From: Paludibacteraceae bacterium
GTDB lineage: Bacteria > Bacteroidota > Bacteroidia > Bacteroidales > Paludibacteraceae
DNA: 64,000 nt
Assembly (NCBI GenBank): GCA_017938155.1
Contig: JAGBCD010000018.1
Location: 1-64,000 of the forward strand
Direction: 5' to 3'
Part shown: piece by piece, positions 44,405 to 54,417 of the stretch
How the letters are laid out: each line of letters starts with the position of its first letter
Position numbering within the stretch: position 1 is the stretch's first letter
Translations under genes and position numbers: made by a program
The notes under the pieces: model-generated
What the model saw: the letters and a program-made list of their open reading frames with translations, nothing else
Told to the model about the DNA's origin: nothing
The model's database searches: none

Positions 44405-46663
44405 TTAGAACGGATATCCTATTGCAAAATGCACAGCAGCATCTTCTCTCCAATTCAAACCATTCTTAGCTGTTCGCCATGCCTTGTTATCATAATATAA
44501 ACGACCTGGGTCATATAGTTTGAAACCAAAATCTAAACGGAAGACTAAAAAAGTAAAATCCAAACGCAATCCTGCACCATAGTTCCAAGCTATTTCTCTA
44601 TAGAACCTATCCCATTGAAAATCACCATATGTCTGAGCTTCATAAGGACGGATAGTCCAAATGTTTCCTGCATCAGTAAATGCTGCCAATTCAATAAAAG
44701 ACCACACCTTGAATCGGTATTCAAGGTTTAGGTCCAAACGTATATCGCCTGATTGATTATTATAATCTATTCGTCCACCAGCACTTCGGTATCCACCAGG
44801 GCCAAGACTTCGGATAGTCCAACCACGTAAACTATTACTTCCTCCAGAAAAGTAACGCTTTTCAAATGGAATCGTTTGTGCATTACCGAAGGGAATTGCC
44901 ACTCCTAATGCGGCATGATATACCAACCGATGCTTCTCGTTGAAGATTTGATTATATACATACGACACATCTGCTTTTACATATTGAGAGAAAGGTATCT
45001 TTCCTATCGTATATGCGCCATCCGCATTTTGTGGCAACTTAGCCAACAAAGATAACGCGTACAACAAGTTACCAGCCAATTCCACTTGCATATTGAGTGT
45101 ACTGAACGAGCGCAAAGGTTGATTCTCTCTAAATGAACTATAGGTACATCCATAACTAAAAGCCGCTATCAAGTGATCCTCGTAGGAGTATTTCAATATA
45201 TTAGTTGGTTTGAGGAAAGTTTCACTAAACTCTTCACTTATCCAGGGCAGATAAACATAACTGACATCTACAAATCGGAAATCATGAGTCCATTTGCTTC
45301 TTCTACGTGCAATTCTATAACTCAAATCAGCATTTGCTATCGTTCGCGTAAACTCATTAGGTCGCGTTTGATAATTGTACATCAAGTTTACATTCAACTG
45401 ATTAGGGAATTTAAGCCCGGCCTCCGCCTTTGCTTCTATTGCACGTCCCCCATTTGCTCTCCACTCATATCCAACACCTGCATTCAAAGACAACTCTTCA
45501 GCACCTTTAAAGATGTTTTTGTTGATATACCCCAACCCTGCAGCTATACCCCAATCGCCAGCGGAATATGTACCTTCTATATTCGCACTAACCGAATTAA
45601 GTTTACTGCGAGAAAGAACAATATGACATTCCAATTCATTGTCACTCACAGGATCAAATGATATATCTACGTATTTAATTATACCCAATCGATTGAAACG
45701 TTCATACGTCAACTCTACCAACCGCTCATTAAACACTTCTCCTGGTCTAATTAGACAGTTCTTTATGAGTGTTCGCTCACGCAAAAAAGTTTGATTAATC
45801 CAAGTAAAGTAATATTTATCTTTTTGGCTCGAGACTACACTCTCGTTTTCTGGTACAAAAGCAGGGTCATAATCCATATGGAAGTGCACTTCCGATACAA
45901 TATATTTGGTAAATAGTCTTTTTTTCTGCTCATCTGACCATTCTGTAATGTAGTTTTGCAACCCCATTTCTACATCTACTTTTCTCGCATTGAGTGAACT
46001 ATCTGCGGTATATTTGATTAGTTCCTTATCAAAGAAATAGTATCCATTACGTCTCATTGCACTGCTGATACGTTGCCTCTCTTCATCCAACACTTTTGCA
46101 TCAAACAACATTCCATCCTTAAGCAACGTTCTTTCCTTATCTGTGGCATAAGACTTCAAATCCGCTTGTGGGAATAAATAAGAACAATTTCTGAGTTGAT
46201 ACGGTTCATTCGCCTTGACATGATAAGTTATTGATAATTTTCTATCTTTCACAGACATTGTCGTATCTACTTCAGCATCAAAATAACCCTTATTCTGCAT
46301 CACCAATTGCAATTGATTCATACTGGCAGTGGTCATTTCCGCATCAAAAATAACGGGAGCCTCACCCATTCTATGAGCATTACGAGCCAAACGCTTCTTT
46401 GTCTTTGTAGTGGTATCCAAAGGGGCTGTATTATAAATTTGGAGTTGAAGTTTCCAGAAACCTAATATCTCAGAATTAGTTTTTTGTCGCAAGTATGCTT
46501 TCAAATCTGACGATGTTACGTCTTTCGTTCCTTCTATCTCTATCTTAGTTTTGTTCAACAACATCTTCCCTTCAGGAACAAATTTAGTAGTGCTACATGC
46601 AGATAACATACAACATACTATTGTAAGAAAACAAAGATTATATTTTATGCTACCACGTATCAT
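44405..46663 (-). CDS. BamA/TamA-type outer-membrane assembly protein (lipoprotein signal)
   Basis: 752 residues from the ATG at 46663. The longer frame starts at 46723, inside the promoter. The signal region ends in a lipobox MLSACS, unusual for BamA but common in the Bacteroidetes TamA-like group. POTRA-like domains (LLNKTKIEIEGTKDV..., KGYFDAEVDTTMSVKDRKLS) lead to an Omp85 barrel with KRYFSGGSNSLRGWTIRSLG (VRGF-type loop) and terminal FAIGYPF. It should insert or transport outer-membrane proteins or lipids. First gene of the envelope operon. Confidence 0.92.
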   Translation of the reverse strand: MIRGSIKYNLCFLTIVCCMLSACSTTKFVPEGKMLLNKTKIEIEGTKDVTSSDLKAYLRQKTNSEILGFWKLQLQIYNTAPLDTTTKTKKRLARNAHRMGEAPVIFDAEMTTASMNQLQLVMQNKGYFDAEVDTTMSVKDRKLSITYHVKANEPYQLRNCSYLFPQADLKSYATDKERTLLKDGMLFDAKVLDEERQRISSAMRRNGYYFFDKELIKYTADSSLNARKVDVEMGLQNYITEWSDEQKKRLFTKYIVSEVHFHMDYDPAFVPENESVVSSQKDKYYFTWINQTFLRERTLIKNCLIRPGEVFNERLVELTYERFNRLGIIKYVDISFDPVSDNELECHIVLSRSKLNSVSANIEGTYSAGDWGIAAGLGYINKNIFKGAEELSLNAGVGYEWRANGGRAIEAKAEAGLKFPNQLNVNLMYNYQTRPNEFTRTIANADLSYRIARRRSKWTHDFRFVDVSYVYLPWISEEFSETFLKPTNILKYSYEDHLIAAFSYGCTYSSFRENQPLRSFSTLNMQVELAGNLLYALSLLAKLPQNADGAYTIGKIPFSQYVKADVSYVYNQIFNEKHRLVYHAALGVAIPFGNAQTIPFEKRYFSGGSNSLRGWTIRSLGPGGYRSAGGRIDYNNQSGDIRLDLNLEYRFKVWSFIELAAFTDAGNIWTIRPYEAQTYGDFQWDRFYREIAWNYGAGLRLDFTFLVFRLDFGFKLYDPGRLYYDNKAWRTAKNGLNWREDAAVHFAIGYPF

Positions 46664-46720
46664 AATTCTACCACAAGAGACTTGTTCTATGCAGAAATAA
46701 AAAACACCATATATCGGCTG

Positions 46721-46751
46721 CAAAGTTACATTTTTATTTGCAGATATGCAA
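46721..46751 (-). promoter_or_regulatory. Promoter of the envelope operon
   Basis: Minus strand TTG (46751-46749), 20 bases, TAACTTTG (46728-46721); interleaved with the divergent promoter at 46737-46768. Confidence 0.75.
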
Positions 46752-46768
46752 CAAATTCTCTAATTTTG
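46737..46768 (+). promoter_or_regulatory. Promoter of the RNA methyltransferase gene
   Basis: TTTG (46737-46740), 20 bases, TAATTTTG (46761-46768). Confidence 0.8.
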
Positions 46769-46819
46769 TAGCGTATTTAAAATACCCAAGACATCAAGCA
46801 CTCTAATCAAGCACATTTC

Positions 46820-47599
46820 ATGAACGTATCCAAATCACAAATAAAATTCGTTCGCAGTCTTCAGTTGAAAAAAAATCGAGACGAAGAACTTCTCTTTGTC
46901 GCAGAAGGACTTAAATGTGTCGCCATGCTATATGCTCGTTTTGAATTAGTCAGATGTTTTATTGATCCATTAGCAATTGATATGCGCTGTGAGGAAATAC
47001 TCTCCATACAAGAAGATGCTCCACAAAAACTACACATAGCGACTGCAGAAGATATCTCCAAAATGTCCTCGTTGCGTACCCCTCAAGGCATCGTTGCTGT
47101 TTTTCGCCAATCCACTTACACGCCAGTATCTCCCAAAGGTTTATGCTTGGTATTGGATTCAATCCAAGACCCAGGTAATATGGGGACCATCATTCGCACA
47201 GCAGATTGGTTTGGAATCAAAGATATCTATTGTTCCCTTCAGACAGTAGATTGCTACAATCCAAAGGTAGTTCAAGCCACCATGGGCTCATTAGGACATG
47301 TACGAATTCATTATCTTTCGCTACCCGACTGGTTTGCACAACTACCTCAATCAGTCTCAGTAATAGGAACCTTATTGGACGGAAAGAATGTATATGCCTC
47401 AAATGCCCTTCCAAAAAACGAGACAAGCATTATCGTTATGGGCAACGAGGGCAAAGGGATTAGCGATGAAATAAGAAAATATATCACCCACCCTGTATGC
47501 ATCCCAAGTTATGCTACAGGCAATACACCGATAGATAGACCTGAAAGTCTCAATGTATCAATAGCAACAGGAATCATCTTGGCTAAATATAGAGAATAA
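46820..47599 (+). CDS. TrmH/SpoU family RNA 2'-O-methyltransferase
   Basis: 259 residues. An N-terminal substrate-binding domain (LFVAEGLKCVAML) is followed by the knotted SPOUT domain with DSIQDPGNMGTIIRTADWFG, TMGSLGHV, VMGNEGKGIS and RPESLNVSIATGIIL. It methylates rRNA or tRNA with SAM; the exact nucleotide is not predictable. Confidence 0.93.
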   Translation: MNVSKSQIKFVRSLQLKKNRDEELLFVAEGLKCVAMLYARFELVRCFIDPLAIDMRCEEILSIQEDAPQKLHIATAEDISKMSSLRTPQGIVAVFRQSTYTPVSPKGLCLVLDSIQDPGNMGTIIRTADWFGIKDIYCSLQTVDCYNPKVVQATMGSLGHVRIHYLSLPDWFAQLPQSVSVIGTLLDGKNVYASNALPKNETSIIVMGNEGKGISDEIRKYITHPVCIPSYATGNTPIDRPESLNVSIATGIILAKYRE

Positions 47600-47618
47600 T
47601 CATATTAAACATAATCTT

Positions 47619-49760
47619 ATGAAAAAAATCTTTACTATTTTAGTTGTAACATTGTTTGTTCAAATGCAATGTTTCGCATGGAAACCTCTTTTTGCAGGAC
47701 ACCGTGGTAGTTATCGTGGAGTAGAAAACACAGAAGAAGCCTTTATGAATGCTATCAACTATTACGGCTACACAGGCATGGAAATTGACGTTAAAACGAC
47801 GAGTGATGGTCATTGCGTATGTTGGCATGATGACAAACTGGATCGTGTAGGACATCCAGATGTAAGTATCCCTAACAGCACGTTAGCAGAGTTGCAAGCA
47901 CTCACCCTAACCCAAACGAGAGGGGGAGTTCAGTACACTGGAAAAATTTGCACTGTGGACCGTTTCTTGGAAATATGTAAAACCTACAACATGTTTCCTA
48001 TCATCGAACTAAAATGGGCTGTTGGTATCAACAATAGCGATATGCACCTCTTTCCATCATTGTATGCACTCATACAAAAACATGGGTTGGTAGACAAAGC
48101 GATTATCCTCACTTCGATGCAAAAATCACTTGAATATGTTCGCACCAACTATCCCGCATTGAAATGTCAATTCTTGAGCTTCAACGAATTGAGCAATACA
48201 CAATTTGAATGGTGTAAAAAATGGGGAATCAATCCAAGCGTGCAAATCAAAGGTATAAGCAAATCTTTTGCAAAAAAATGCCACGATGCTGGACTACAAG
48301 TTGCTACTTGGAGCGTTAATGATAAATCTATTTATATTCAACATGGAGATTTAGGATGTTATATGATGACATGCGATTATCTCATCCCGAGTGCAATGCC
48401 AGAAATAGAAGATATTGATTGGGAAAGTATGGTACCTGTAGAACCTTTAGACCAAGTCTATGTCACAGAACTTTTTCGCAAAAGTTCGTCCAGCAACAAC
48501 TTACCTACAAACTTCCCAACCACCAAAGAGGGTAAATATAAACAAGCACAACAGGCTGCATATATCAACGGCACATTTTACGCTGCAGACTATTCTGCTC
48601 AAAAAGTAATTGCAATTGATACAACTGGTCTTCTTACAGAAACGAACATAACAACTCCTCGCCATGGTATCTGTAGAGATGATGCTGGCAACCTTATTCT
48701 TAATACATCATCAACAGCTTCTACTCCTAACCAATTGACCATATATAAGGCAGGAGATAATAGTGGTCAAACGATTTCTTTTACCCTTAATCATGTTGGT
48801 CAAACAAATTTTCCGACAGCCAGTGGTGATATATTTTCATCCACTGGCGGATATGTTTACTTTTTTCCCAACAAACAAAAATTTGTTGAGATTGTAAAAA
48901 TTGTGAATGGTCAATATGTATCCACGACATCCGCTCCTGTCAGTTTGGAAGGAACTACTGCTGGTTACGTCATTCCTATCAATAATAATCCTAATCACTT
49001 TGTTTATCAAGTTCGTACGCAAGGTTTCAATCTCTACAAAGATGGAGACAAAGGGGCTTATGGTGCCATATCTTCATCAACTACCGCGCCCAATCGCAAT
49101 AGCACAGTAGGAGGTGCTATTTTCACCCTTAGCGACCACGAACTTTTTGTTCATCCTTCTGGTAGCAACTACAATGGAGGTTGGACACTGCGAGACATGT
49201 CTTCTTCCAGATGTACTGCATTATACACACAAGAACCTTTAGGAAGTAGTGGTTATGATGGCAATGCATCTGTAGGAGAATTTTTCTATTTCGAAAAAAT
49301 AGACTCTGTCACTGTCAATCTTTACGAATATTGTTTAGGTAATGGTATCGCAGCATGGGAAATACGTTCACAACCTCGAATCATTGCAGTTGAAAGTTTG
49401 GTTTTGGAAGAAACCGAAATAGAGATGATGGTAGGAGACACTATAGAACTACACGCTACTATCTCGCCTAAAAATGCGACCAATCAAACGGTATCTTTTC
49501 GAGCAGACCATGCTCGTTCAGTCAAAGTAAAGGGGATGGGAACCTATGCCATTATCACATCCAATACCGAAGGCGATTATGTTATTACAGCCACATTGGA
49601 TAATTTCCAAGCCACATGCAACTTACATGTTAAGGTACCTACTGCTCTTGAAAATCCGACAAACACACCAACTATCAGCAAACGATTTATCAATGGGATG
49701 ATTGTCATTGAACATAATGGCGAATACTTTGACATTATAGGTAACCCGATTCAACCATAA
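47619..49760 (+). CDS. Secreted GDPD-family phosphodiesterase fused to repeat and Ig-like domains
   Basis: 713 residues with a signal peptide (TILVVTLFVQMQCFA). The GDPD domain (about 24-270) has FAGHRGSYRGVENTEEAF (catalytic His-Arg), GMEIDVKTTSDGHCVCWHDD and PIIELKWAV. Residues about 300-600 form a beta-propeller-like or repeat region, for example TPRHGICRDDAGNLILNTSS. About 610-680 is a Big2-like Ig domain (LEETEIEMMVGDTIELHATI). The tail NGMIVIEHNGEYFDIIGNPI resembles the short C-terminal sorting-like motif seen on many Bacteroidales secreted proteins. It would hydrolyse glycerophosphodiesters outside the cell. Confidence 0.85.
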   Translation: MKKIFTILVVTLFVQMQCFAWKPLFAGHRGSYRGVENTEEAFMNAINYYGYTGMEIDVKTTSDGHCVCWHDDKLDRVGHPDVSIPNSTLAELQALTLTQTRGGVQYTGKICTVDRFLEICKTYNMFPIIELKWAVGINNSDMHLFPSLYALIQKHGLVDKAIILTSMQKSLEYVRTNYPALKCQFLSFNELSNTQFEWCKKWGINPSVQIKGISKSFAKKCHDAGLQVATWSVNDKSIYIQHGDLGCYMMTCDYLIPSAMPEIEDIDWESMVPVEPLDQVYVTELFRKSSSSNNLPTNFPTTKEGKYKQAQQAAYINGTFYAADYSAQKVIAIDTTGLLTETNITTPRHGICRDDAGNLILNTSSTASTPNQLTIYKAGDNSGQTISFTLNHVGQTNFPTASGDIFSSTGGYVYFFPNKQKFVEIVKIVNGQYVSTTSAPVSLEGTTAGYVIPINNNPNHFVYQVRTQGFNLYKDGDKGAYGAISSSTTAPNRNSTVGGAIFTLSDHELFVHPSGSNYNGGWTLRDMSSSRCTALYTQEPLGSSGYDGNASVGEFFYFEKIDSVTVNLYEYCLGNGIAAWEIRSQPRIIAVESLVLEETEIEMMVGDTIELHATISPKNATNQTVSFRADHARSVKVKGMGTYAIITSNTEGDYVITATLDNFQATCNLHVKVPTALENPTNTPTISKRFINGMIVIEHNGEYFDIIGNPIQP

Positions 49761-49761
49761 T

Positions 49762-50382
49762 ATGGCCGTCATCATTTTAGACTTGGGTGGAGTACTCATG
49801 CTACACAACATGCCTTTGTGTATGCAAAGAATGGAAAACATCATGGGCAAACATAATATGGAAAAAGTATTAGGTTTGTCAAACAATGGCGAAGGAATAG
49901 AACATTCCTTGATGGAACAATATGAGGCAGGACAGGTCTCTACGGATTATTTCATAGAGAACATCCTACAGTTGGCGCAAAGCGACAAAACACGCGAAGA
50001 TGTTATCAACGCATGGAATGCCATGCATGATCATATTCCACAATACCGCATAGACATATTGCACGAATGGAAAAAACAGGGACATCATCTCTTCATGCTA
50101 AGTAATAACAATGAACTACATTGGCAACACATAAAAGAGCATTATGCCTTGCAAGAACTATTTGAACATGCATTCGCATCACATCTAATACACGTCAGCA
50201 AGCCCAATCCTGCAATCTATCACATCGTTGATCAACACATTCGCGCTCTATACCCCAATGAAGGACCATTCATTTTTGTAGATGATATTGCTATCAATCG
50301 CAAAGCAGGCGAATCATTTGGTTGGAAAACATATGCAGATATTGAGACTTTATATCAAGAACTCTCTCAATATAACTCATAA
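49762..50382 (+). CDS. HAD-family hydrolase (YihX-like)
   Basis: 206 residues. VIILDLGGVLML holds the nucleophile Asp (the second Asp is Gly, as in YihX relatives), MLSNNNELH is motif II with Ser, and SKPNPAIYHIV is motif III with Lys, and FIFVDDIAIN motif IV. Acts on small phosphate esters; substrate unknown. It begins one base after the GDPD gene stop, so expression is coupled, and both could serve phosphate release. Confidence 0.9.
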   Translation: MAVIILDLGGVLMLHNMPLCMQRMENIMGKHNMEKVLGLSNNGEGIEHSLMEQYEAGQVSTDYFIENILQLAQSDKTREDVINAWNAMHDHIPQYRIDILHEWKKQGHHLFMLSNNNELHWQHIKEHYALQELFEHAFASHLIHVSKPNPAIYHIVDQHIRALYPNEGPFIFVDDIAINRKAGESFGWKTYADIETLYQELSQYNS

Positions 50383-50413
50383 GAATATTTACAAAAAATC
50401 AAGCATATAAATT

Positions 50414-50457
50414 AATCTCACCTCAATCATTCGGATGGGGTAAGATTTTTATTTTTA
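50414..50457 (+). terminator. Terminator after the HAD gene
   Basis: An 11-bp stem with one mismatch (50414-50424 with 50437-50447) followed by a T-rich run. Confidence 0.7.
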
Positions 50458-50512
50458 CCTATTCAAAATGTCATATCACAAATAGTAAGAAATATAGAAA
50501 TTAGTAACTGAC

Positions 50513-50547
50513 AAATAAAAAAAATCAGCACTTTTTCAAGTACTGAT
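50513..50547 (-). terminator. Terminator of thrS
   Basis: A 10-bp stem (50524-50533 with 50538-50547), minus-strand T-run after it. Confidence 0.85.
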
Positions 50548-50571
50548 TCTTTTTCTACTCATTGACGACTA

Positions 50572-52530
50572 TTAGTATGCATTCATTTGTTTATTAACAG
50601 TAGTATTTATGAAATCTGCAAACTCCTGAATAGTCATTTGTCCCTTCTCTTCTGCTCCTTGTTGACGCACACTTACCAAACCTTGCTCCGCTTCCTTCTC
50701 ACCTACAATAAGCATATAAGGAATACGTTTCAATTCGTTATCTCTAATCTTGCGTCCTAATTTTTCGTTACGATCATCCACTATTACGCGGACATCTTGA
50801 GCCTCAAGCATTTCTTTAACCTTCCATGCATATTCGTTGGATTTCTCTGAAATAGGCAATACAACCGCCTGATCTGGAGTCAACCATAGAGGGAACTTAC
50901 CAGCAGTGTGCTCAATGAGTACCGCCACAAAGCGTTCCATACTTCCAAATGGAGCACGGTGAACCATTACAGGGCGGTGCTTTTGATTATCTTCACCTGT
51001 ATATTCAAGTCCAAAACGTTCTGGTAAGTTATAATCGACTTGAATTGTTCCCAACTGCCAACGACGCCCAAGCGCATCCTTGACCATAAAGTCCAATTTG
51101 GGTCCATAGAAAGCAGCTTCACCATACTCTACTTTGGCTGGCAACCCTTTCTCTTCACAAGCTTCAATGATAGCTTTTTCTGCCATTTCCCAAACTTCAT
51201 CAGAACCTACATATTTGGTAGTATTGTTAGGATCACGAAGAGATATTTGAGCTTCAAAATTCTCAAAGTTGAGTGATTTGAAAATAATCTCAATTATCTC
51301 CATTACTCGGATAAATTCTTGCTTCACCTGATCTTGACGACAAAATATATGTGCATCATCCTGTGTGAATGAACGAACACGTGTCAAGCCATGCAACTCT
51401 CCAGATTGCTCATAACGATATACCGTACCAAACTCTGCACAACGGAATGGAAGATCTTTATAACTACGTGGACTATTCTTAAAAATCATGCAGTGATGAG
51501 GACAGTTCATTGGTTTCAACAAATACATCTCACCCTCTTCTGGCGTAGCAATAGGTTGGAACGAATCCTTACCATAGTGATCCCAGTGTCCTGAAGTAAC
51601 ATACAAATTTTTATTACCTATATGCGGGGTGATTACTTGTTGATAACCATAACGCTTTTGTATTTTCTTTAGAAAATCTTCCAAACGTAAACGAAGTGCT
51701 GTTCCCTTTGGTAACCAAATAGGCAAGCCTTTACCAACTGTTTCGCTGAACATAAACAAATCCAATTCCTTACCTATCTTACGATGGTCACGTTTTTTAG
51801 CTTCTTCAAGCAAGGTAAGATATTCATCCAACATCGCTTTTTTAGGGAAAGAGATACCATATATACGTGTCATCATAGGCCTAGAATCATCTCCACGCCA
51901 ATAAGCCGCAGCACAGCTCAACACTTTTAGAGCTTTGATTGGCTCTGTAGAAACGAGGTGAGGTCCCTTGCATAGGTCTGTAAATGCACCTTGCGTATAA
52001 GTTGTGATTTGTCCATCTTCTAATTCAGAAATCAACTCACATTTATACGTTTGACCTTTTGCACTGAATGCAGTCAATGCGTCTGCCTTGCTTATAGATT
52101 GCTTAATTAGGTGTTCTTTTTTAGCACGAAGCTCCATCATCTTTTGCTCAATAGCAGCGAAATCGCTATCCTTGATCACTTGACCTTCTGCAGGATATAC
52201 ATCATAGTAAAAACCATTTTCAATAGCAGGTCCTATACCAAATTGTATGCCTGGATAAAGTTCTTGCAATGCTTCTGCCATCAAGTGACTGGATGTGTGC
52301 CAAAAGGCATGCTTTGCTTCTGCATCATCCCACTTATGCAACTTTATTTCGCAATCCTCATGGATTGGGGCATTAAGTTCTACCACTTGCCAATCACCAT
52401 TGGCTGTTTTAGTACTTGCTACAAGTATATCTTGTGCTAAACGTGTGCTGATACTCTCAGCTACCTGAAGGGCATTGATGCCACTCTCATACTCACGGAC
52501 TCCTCCGTCCGGAAAAGTAATTTTAATCAT
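50572..52530 (-). CDS. thrS: Threonine-tRNA ligase
   Basis: 652 residues. TGS domain ([11 protein letters not shown]), editing domain with [11 protein letters not shown] and HLVSTEPI (His/Cys site), class II core with [10 protein letters not shown] (zinc Cys/His), [20 protein letters not shown] and [11 protein letters not shown], then an anticodon domain. In many bacteria infC-rpmI-rplT follows thrS; here a terminator and a convergent gene follow instead. Confidence 0.98.
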   Translation of the reverse strand: MIKITFPDGGVREYESGINALQVAESISTRLAQDILVASTKTANGDWQVVELNAPIHEDCEIKLHKWDDAEAKHAFWHTSSHLMAEALQELYPGIQFGIGPAIENGFYYDVYPAEGQVIKDSDFAAIEQKMMELRAKKEHLIKQSISKADALTAFSAKGQTYKCELISELEDGQITTYTQGAFTDLCKGPHLVSTEPIKALKVLSCAAAYWRGDDSRPMMTRIYGISFPKKAMLDEYLTLLEEAKKRDHRKIGKELDLFMFSETVGKGLPIWLPKGTALRLRLEDFLKKIQKRYGYQQVITPHIGNKNLYVTSGHWDHYGKDSFQPIATPEEGEMYLLKPMNCPHHCMIFKNSPRSYKDLPFRCAEFGTVYRYEQSGELHGLTRVRSFTQDDAHIFCRQDQVKQEFIRVMEIIEIIFKSLNFENFEAQISLRDPNNTTKYVGSDEVWEMAEKAIIEACEEKGLPAKVEYGEAAFYGPKLDFMVKDALGRRWQLGTIQVDYNLPERFGLEYTGEDNQKHRPVMVHRAPFGSMERFVAVLIEHTAGKFPLWLTPDQAVVLPISEKSNEYAWKVKEMLEAQDVRVIVDDRNEKLGRKIRDNELKRIPYMLIVGEKEAEQGLVSVRQQGAEEKGQMTIQEFADFINTTVNKQMNAY

Positions 52531-52596
52531 AATTATATAAACCTACAAATGTTTACGGCTAAGGGTCAACAACTACCCATTTGCCAATTGAATGAG

Positions 52597-52628
52597 CAAA
52601 GGTACATGTTTTTTTGCAGATGTGCAAA
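52597..52628 (-). promoter_or_regulatory. Promoter of thrS
   Basis: Minus strand TTTG (52628-52625), 20 bases, TACCTTTG (52604-52597). The leader is about 60 bases with no evident T-box. Confidence 0.8.
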
Positions 52629-52662
52629 TATTTTTCCTTTTGCACCTACCTACACATGTGCA

Positions 52663-54399
52663 TCAAGCATTGTATTCATCAATAATTTCTTGAGCACGTT
52701 CCAAGGCTCCATTGATATGGTTACGAATATTCTTCTTACCTATCACTTCTACCAAACCAGCTTTGTCAAGGGTATGGAATACATTTTCATTGACCCCCGA
52801 CAATACCAATTGCACACCACACGATTGAGTGCGTTGGTATAACTGCTCCAAATTATGAAGCCCTGTAGAATCTATAAAACTAACTTTTCGCATTCGTATG
52901 ATACGAACCTTTTGACCATTTTTACCTACGGAACGACTTATCTCATCAAATTTATTCGCTACACCAAAGAAATATGGGCCATCTATTTCATAGACTTCTG
53001 TATGTTCTGGTATATGCAGCATCTCAATATCTCCCATTTGCACATCGTTGTTGCTGGTCGGATCTATTTCTCCACTGAAGGAACGAATCACCGTAGCCTC
53101 ATTGGTACGCTTGAGGAACAACACAACCGCTAATAATAATCCAATCTCAATTGCTATCGTGAGGTTGAATAATACCGTCAAAACAAAAGTTACCAACATA
53201 ACCACAAAATCTGACTTCGGATTTTTTAGCAACCATAAGAACGTCCGCCAGCCTGACATATTATAGCTCACCATAACCAACACACCGGCCAAGCATGCCA
53301 TTGGTATCATACCTACCAATTTCCCCATAAAAAGCAACACGAGCAATAAGACACCTGTATGTACCAATCCTGCAACAGGTGTTTTTCCACCATTATTGAT
53401 ATTAGTCATCGTACGCGCAATAGCACCAGTAGCTGGAATACCGCCAAAGAAAGGAACACAGATATTGGCCAAACCTTGCGCTATAAGTTCCGTGTTTGAG
53501 TTGTGCCTATCACCTATCACACCATCAGCTACAATAGCAGATAAAAGACTTTCTATTGCACCTAACATTGCTATAGTAAATGCAGAAGGAAAAAGAGCCT
53601 GAATTAAGTTCCACCACGTTTGACCTTCTTGCAATGCAAATTGGGGAAAGTGAGGAACTGGAATACCGCTGGGTAACTGATATAAATCAGAAATTGTAGT
53701 TATCCCCTCTACTCCTGCAAATCGCTTGAGCAGCCACGTCAAAAGGGTCATAACGACAATTGCTACCAACGAACCAGGAATACGTTTTGATAGTTTAGGA
53801 GAAAATATAATGATTAAAATAGATCCCAATCCCACACACAAAGAACCTATATGTATATGTGATATGTTTTGAGCATAACACGCGATTTGATGTATAAAAT
53901 CTGCAGGCACATTCTCAATACCTAATCCTAACAACGAATTGATTTGAGTCATAAAAATCGTAAGAGCAATACCCGCTGTAAACCCTATCACCACAGGATA
54001 AGGAACAAACTTAATTATATTACCCATCTTAAAACACCCCATCAACACCAATAGCATACCTGCCATCAATGTAGATAGCGTTAGTCCCAACAATCCGTGT
54101 TGCTGTATGATGCTATAGATGATGATAATAAAAGCTCCTGTCGGGCCACCAATCTGCACCTTGCTACCGCCAAAGAAGGAAATGACAAAACCCGCAATGA
54201 TAGCCGTTATCAAACCTTCAGCAGGACCAACACCAGAAGAAATACCAAAAGCTATTGCCAAAGGAATTGCTACAACACCTACGATAAGACCTGCTGTAGC
54301 ATCTTGTAACAATAGTTTCTTAGAATAATTGCGTAAACAATCCAACAATTTAGGACGAAAGACATCCTTAAAATCAAATTTCAATTGCATAAAAATCAA
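52663..54399 (-). CDS. SulP family anion transporter with STAS domain
   Basis: 578 residues. Ten or more membrane helices in the N-terminal 430 residues, with ATAGLIVGVVAIPLAIAFGI (SulP signature) and FFGGIPATGAIARTMTNINN. A C-terminal STAS domain (about 460-560) contains VIRMRKVSFIDSTGLHNLEQ. Transports sulfate, bicarbonate or another anion; not resolvable from the sequence. Follows the ABC ATPase by 18 bases. Confidence 0.93.
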   Translation of the reverse strand: MIFMQLKFDFKDVFRPKLLDCLRNYSKKLLLQDATAGLIVGVVAIPLAIAFGISSGVGPAEGLITAIIAGFVISFFGGSKVQIGGPTGAFIIIIYSIIQQHGLLGLTLSTLMAGMLLVLMGCFKMGNIIKFVPYPVVIGFTAGIALTIFMTQINSLLGLGIENVPADFIHQIACYAQNISHIHIGSLCVGLGSILIIIFSPKLSKRIPGSLVAIVVMTLLTWLLKRFAGVEGITTISDLYQLPSGIPVPHFPQFALQEGQTWWNLIQALFPSAFTIAMLGAIESLLSAIVADGVIGDRHNSNTELIAQGLANICVPFFGGIPATGAIARTMTNINNGGKTPVAGLVHTGVLLLVLLFMGKLVGMIPMACLAGVLVMVSYNMSGWRTFLWLLKNPKSDFVVMLVTFVLTVLFNLTIAIEIGLLLAVVLFLKRTNEATVIRSFSGEIDPTSNNDVQMGDIEMLHIPEHTEVYEIDGPYFFGVANKFDEISRSVGKNGQKVRIIRMRKVSFIDSTGLHNLEQLYQRTQSCGVQLVLSGVNENVFHTLDKAGLVEVIGKKNIRNHINGALERAQEIIDEYNA

Positions 54400-54417
54400 A
54401 CAGTGTTATATTGTTAT

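Noticed and set aside
46664..46723. Upstream start for the BamA/TamA-like gene
   Set aside because: It would start inside the -7 element of its own promoter; the ATG at 46663 gives a proper lipoprotein signal.
48837..49110. ORFs on both strands within the GDPD gene
   Set aside because: They are shadows of the long GDPD frame, which has coherent domains along its whole length.
52531..52596. T-box leader of thrS
   Set aside because: The leader is only about 60 bases and has no specifier or antiterminator structure; the phylum rarely uses T-boxes.
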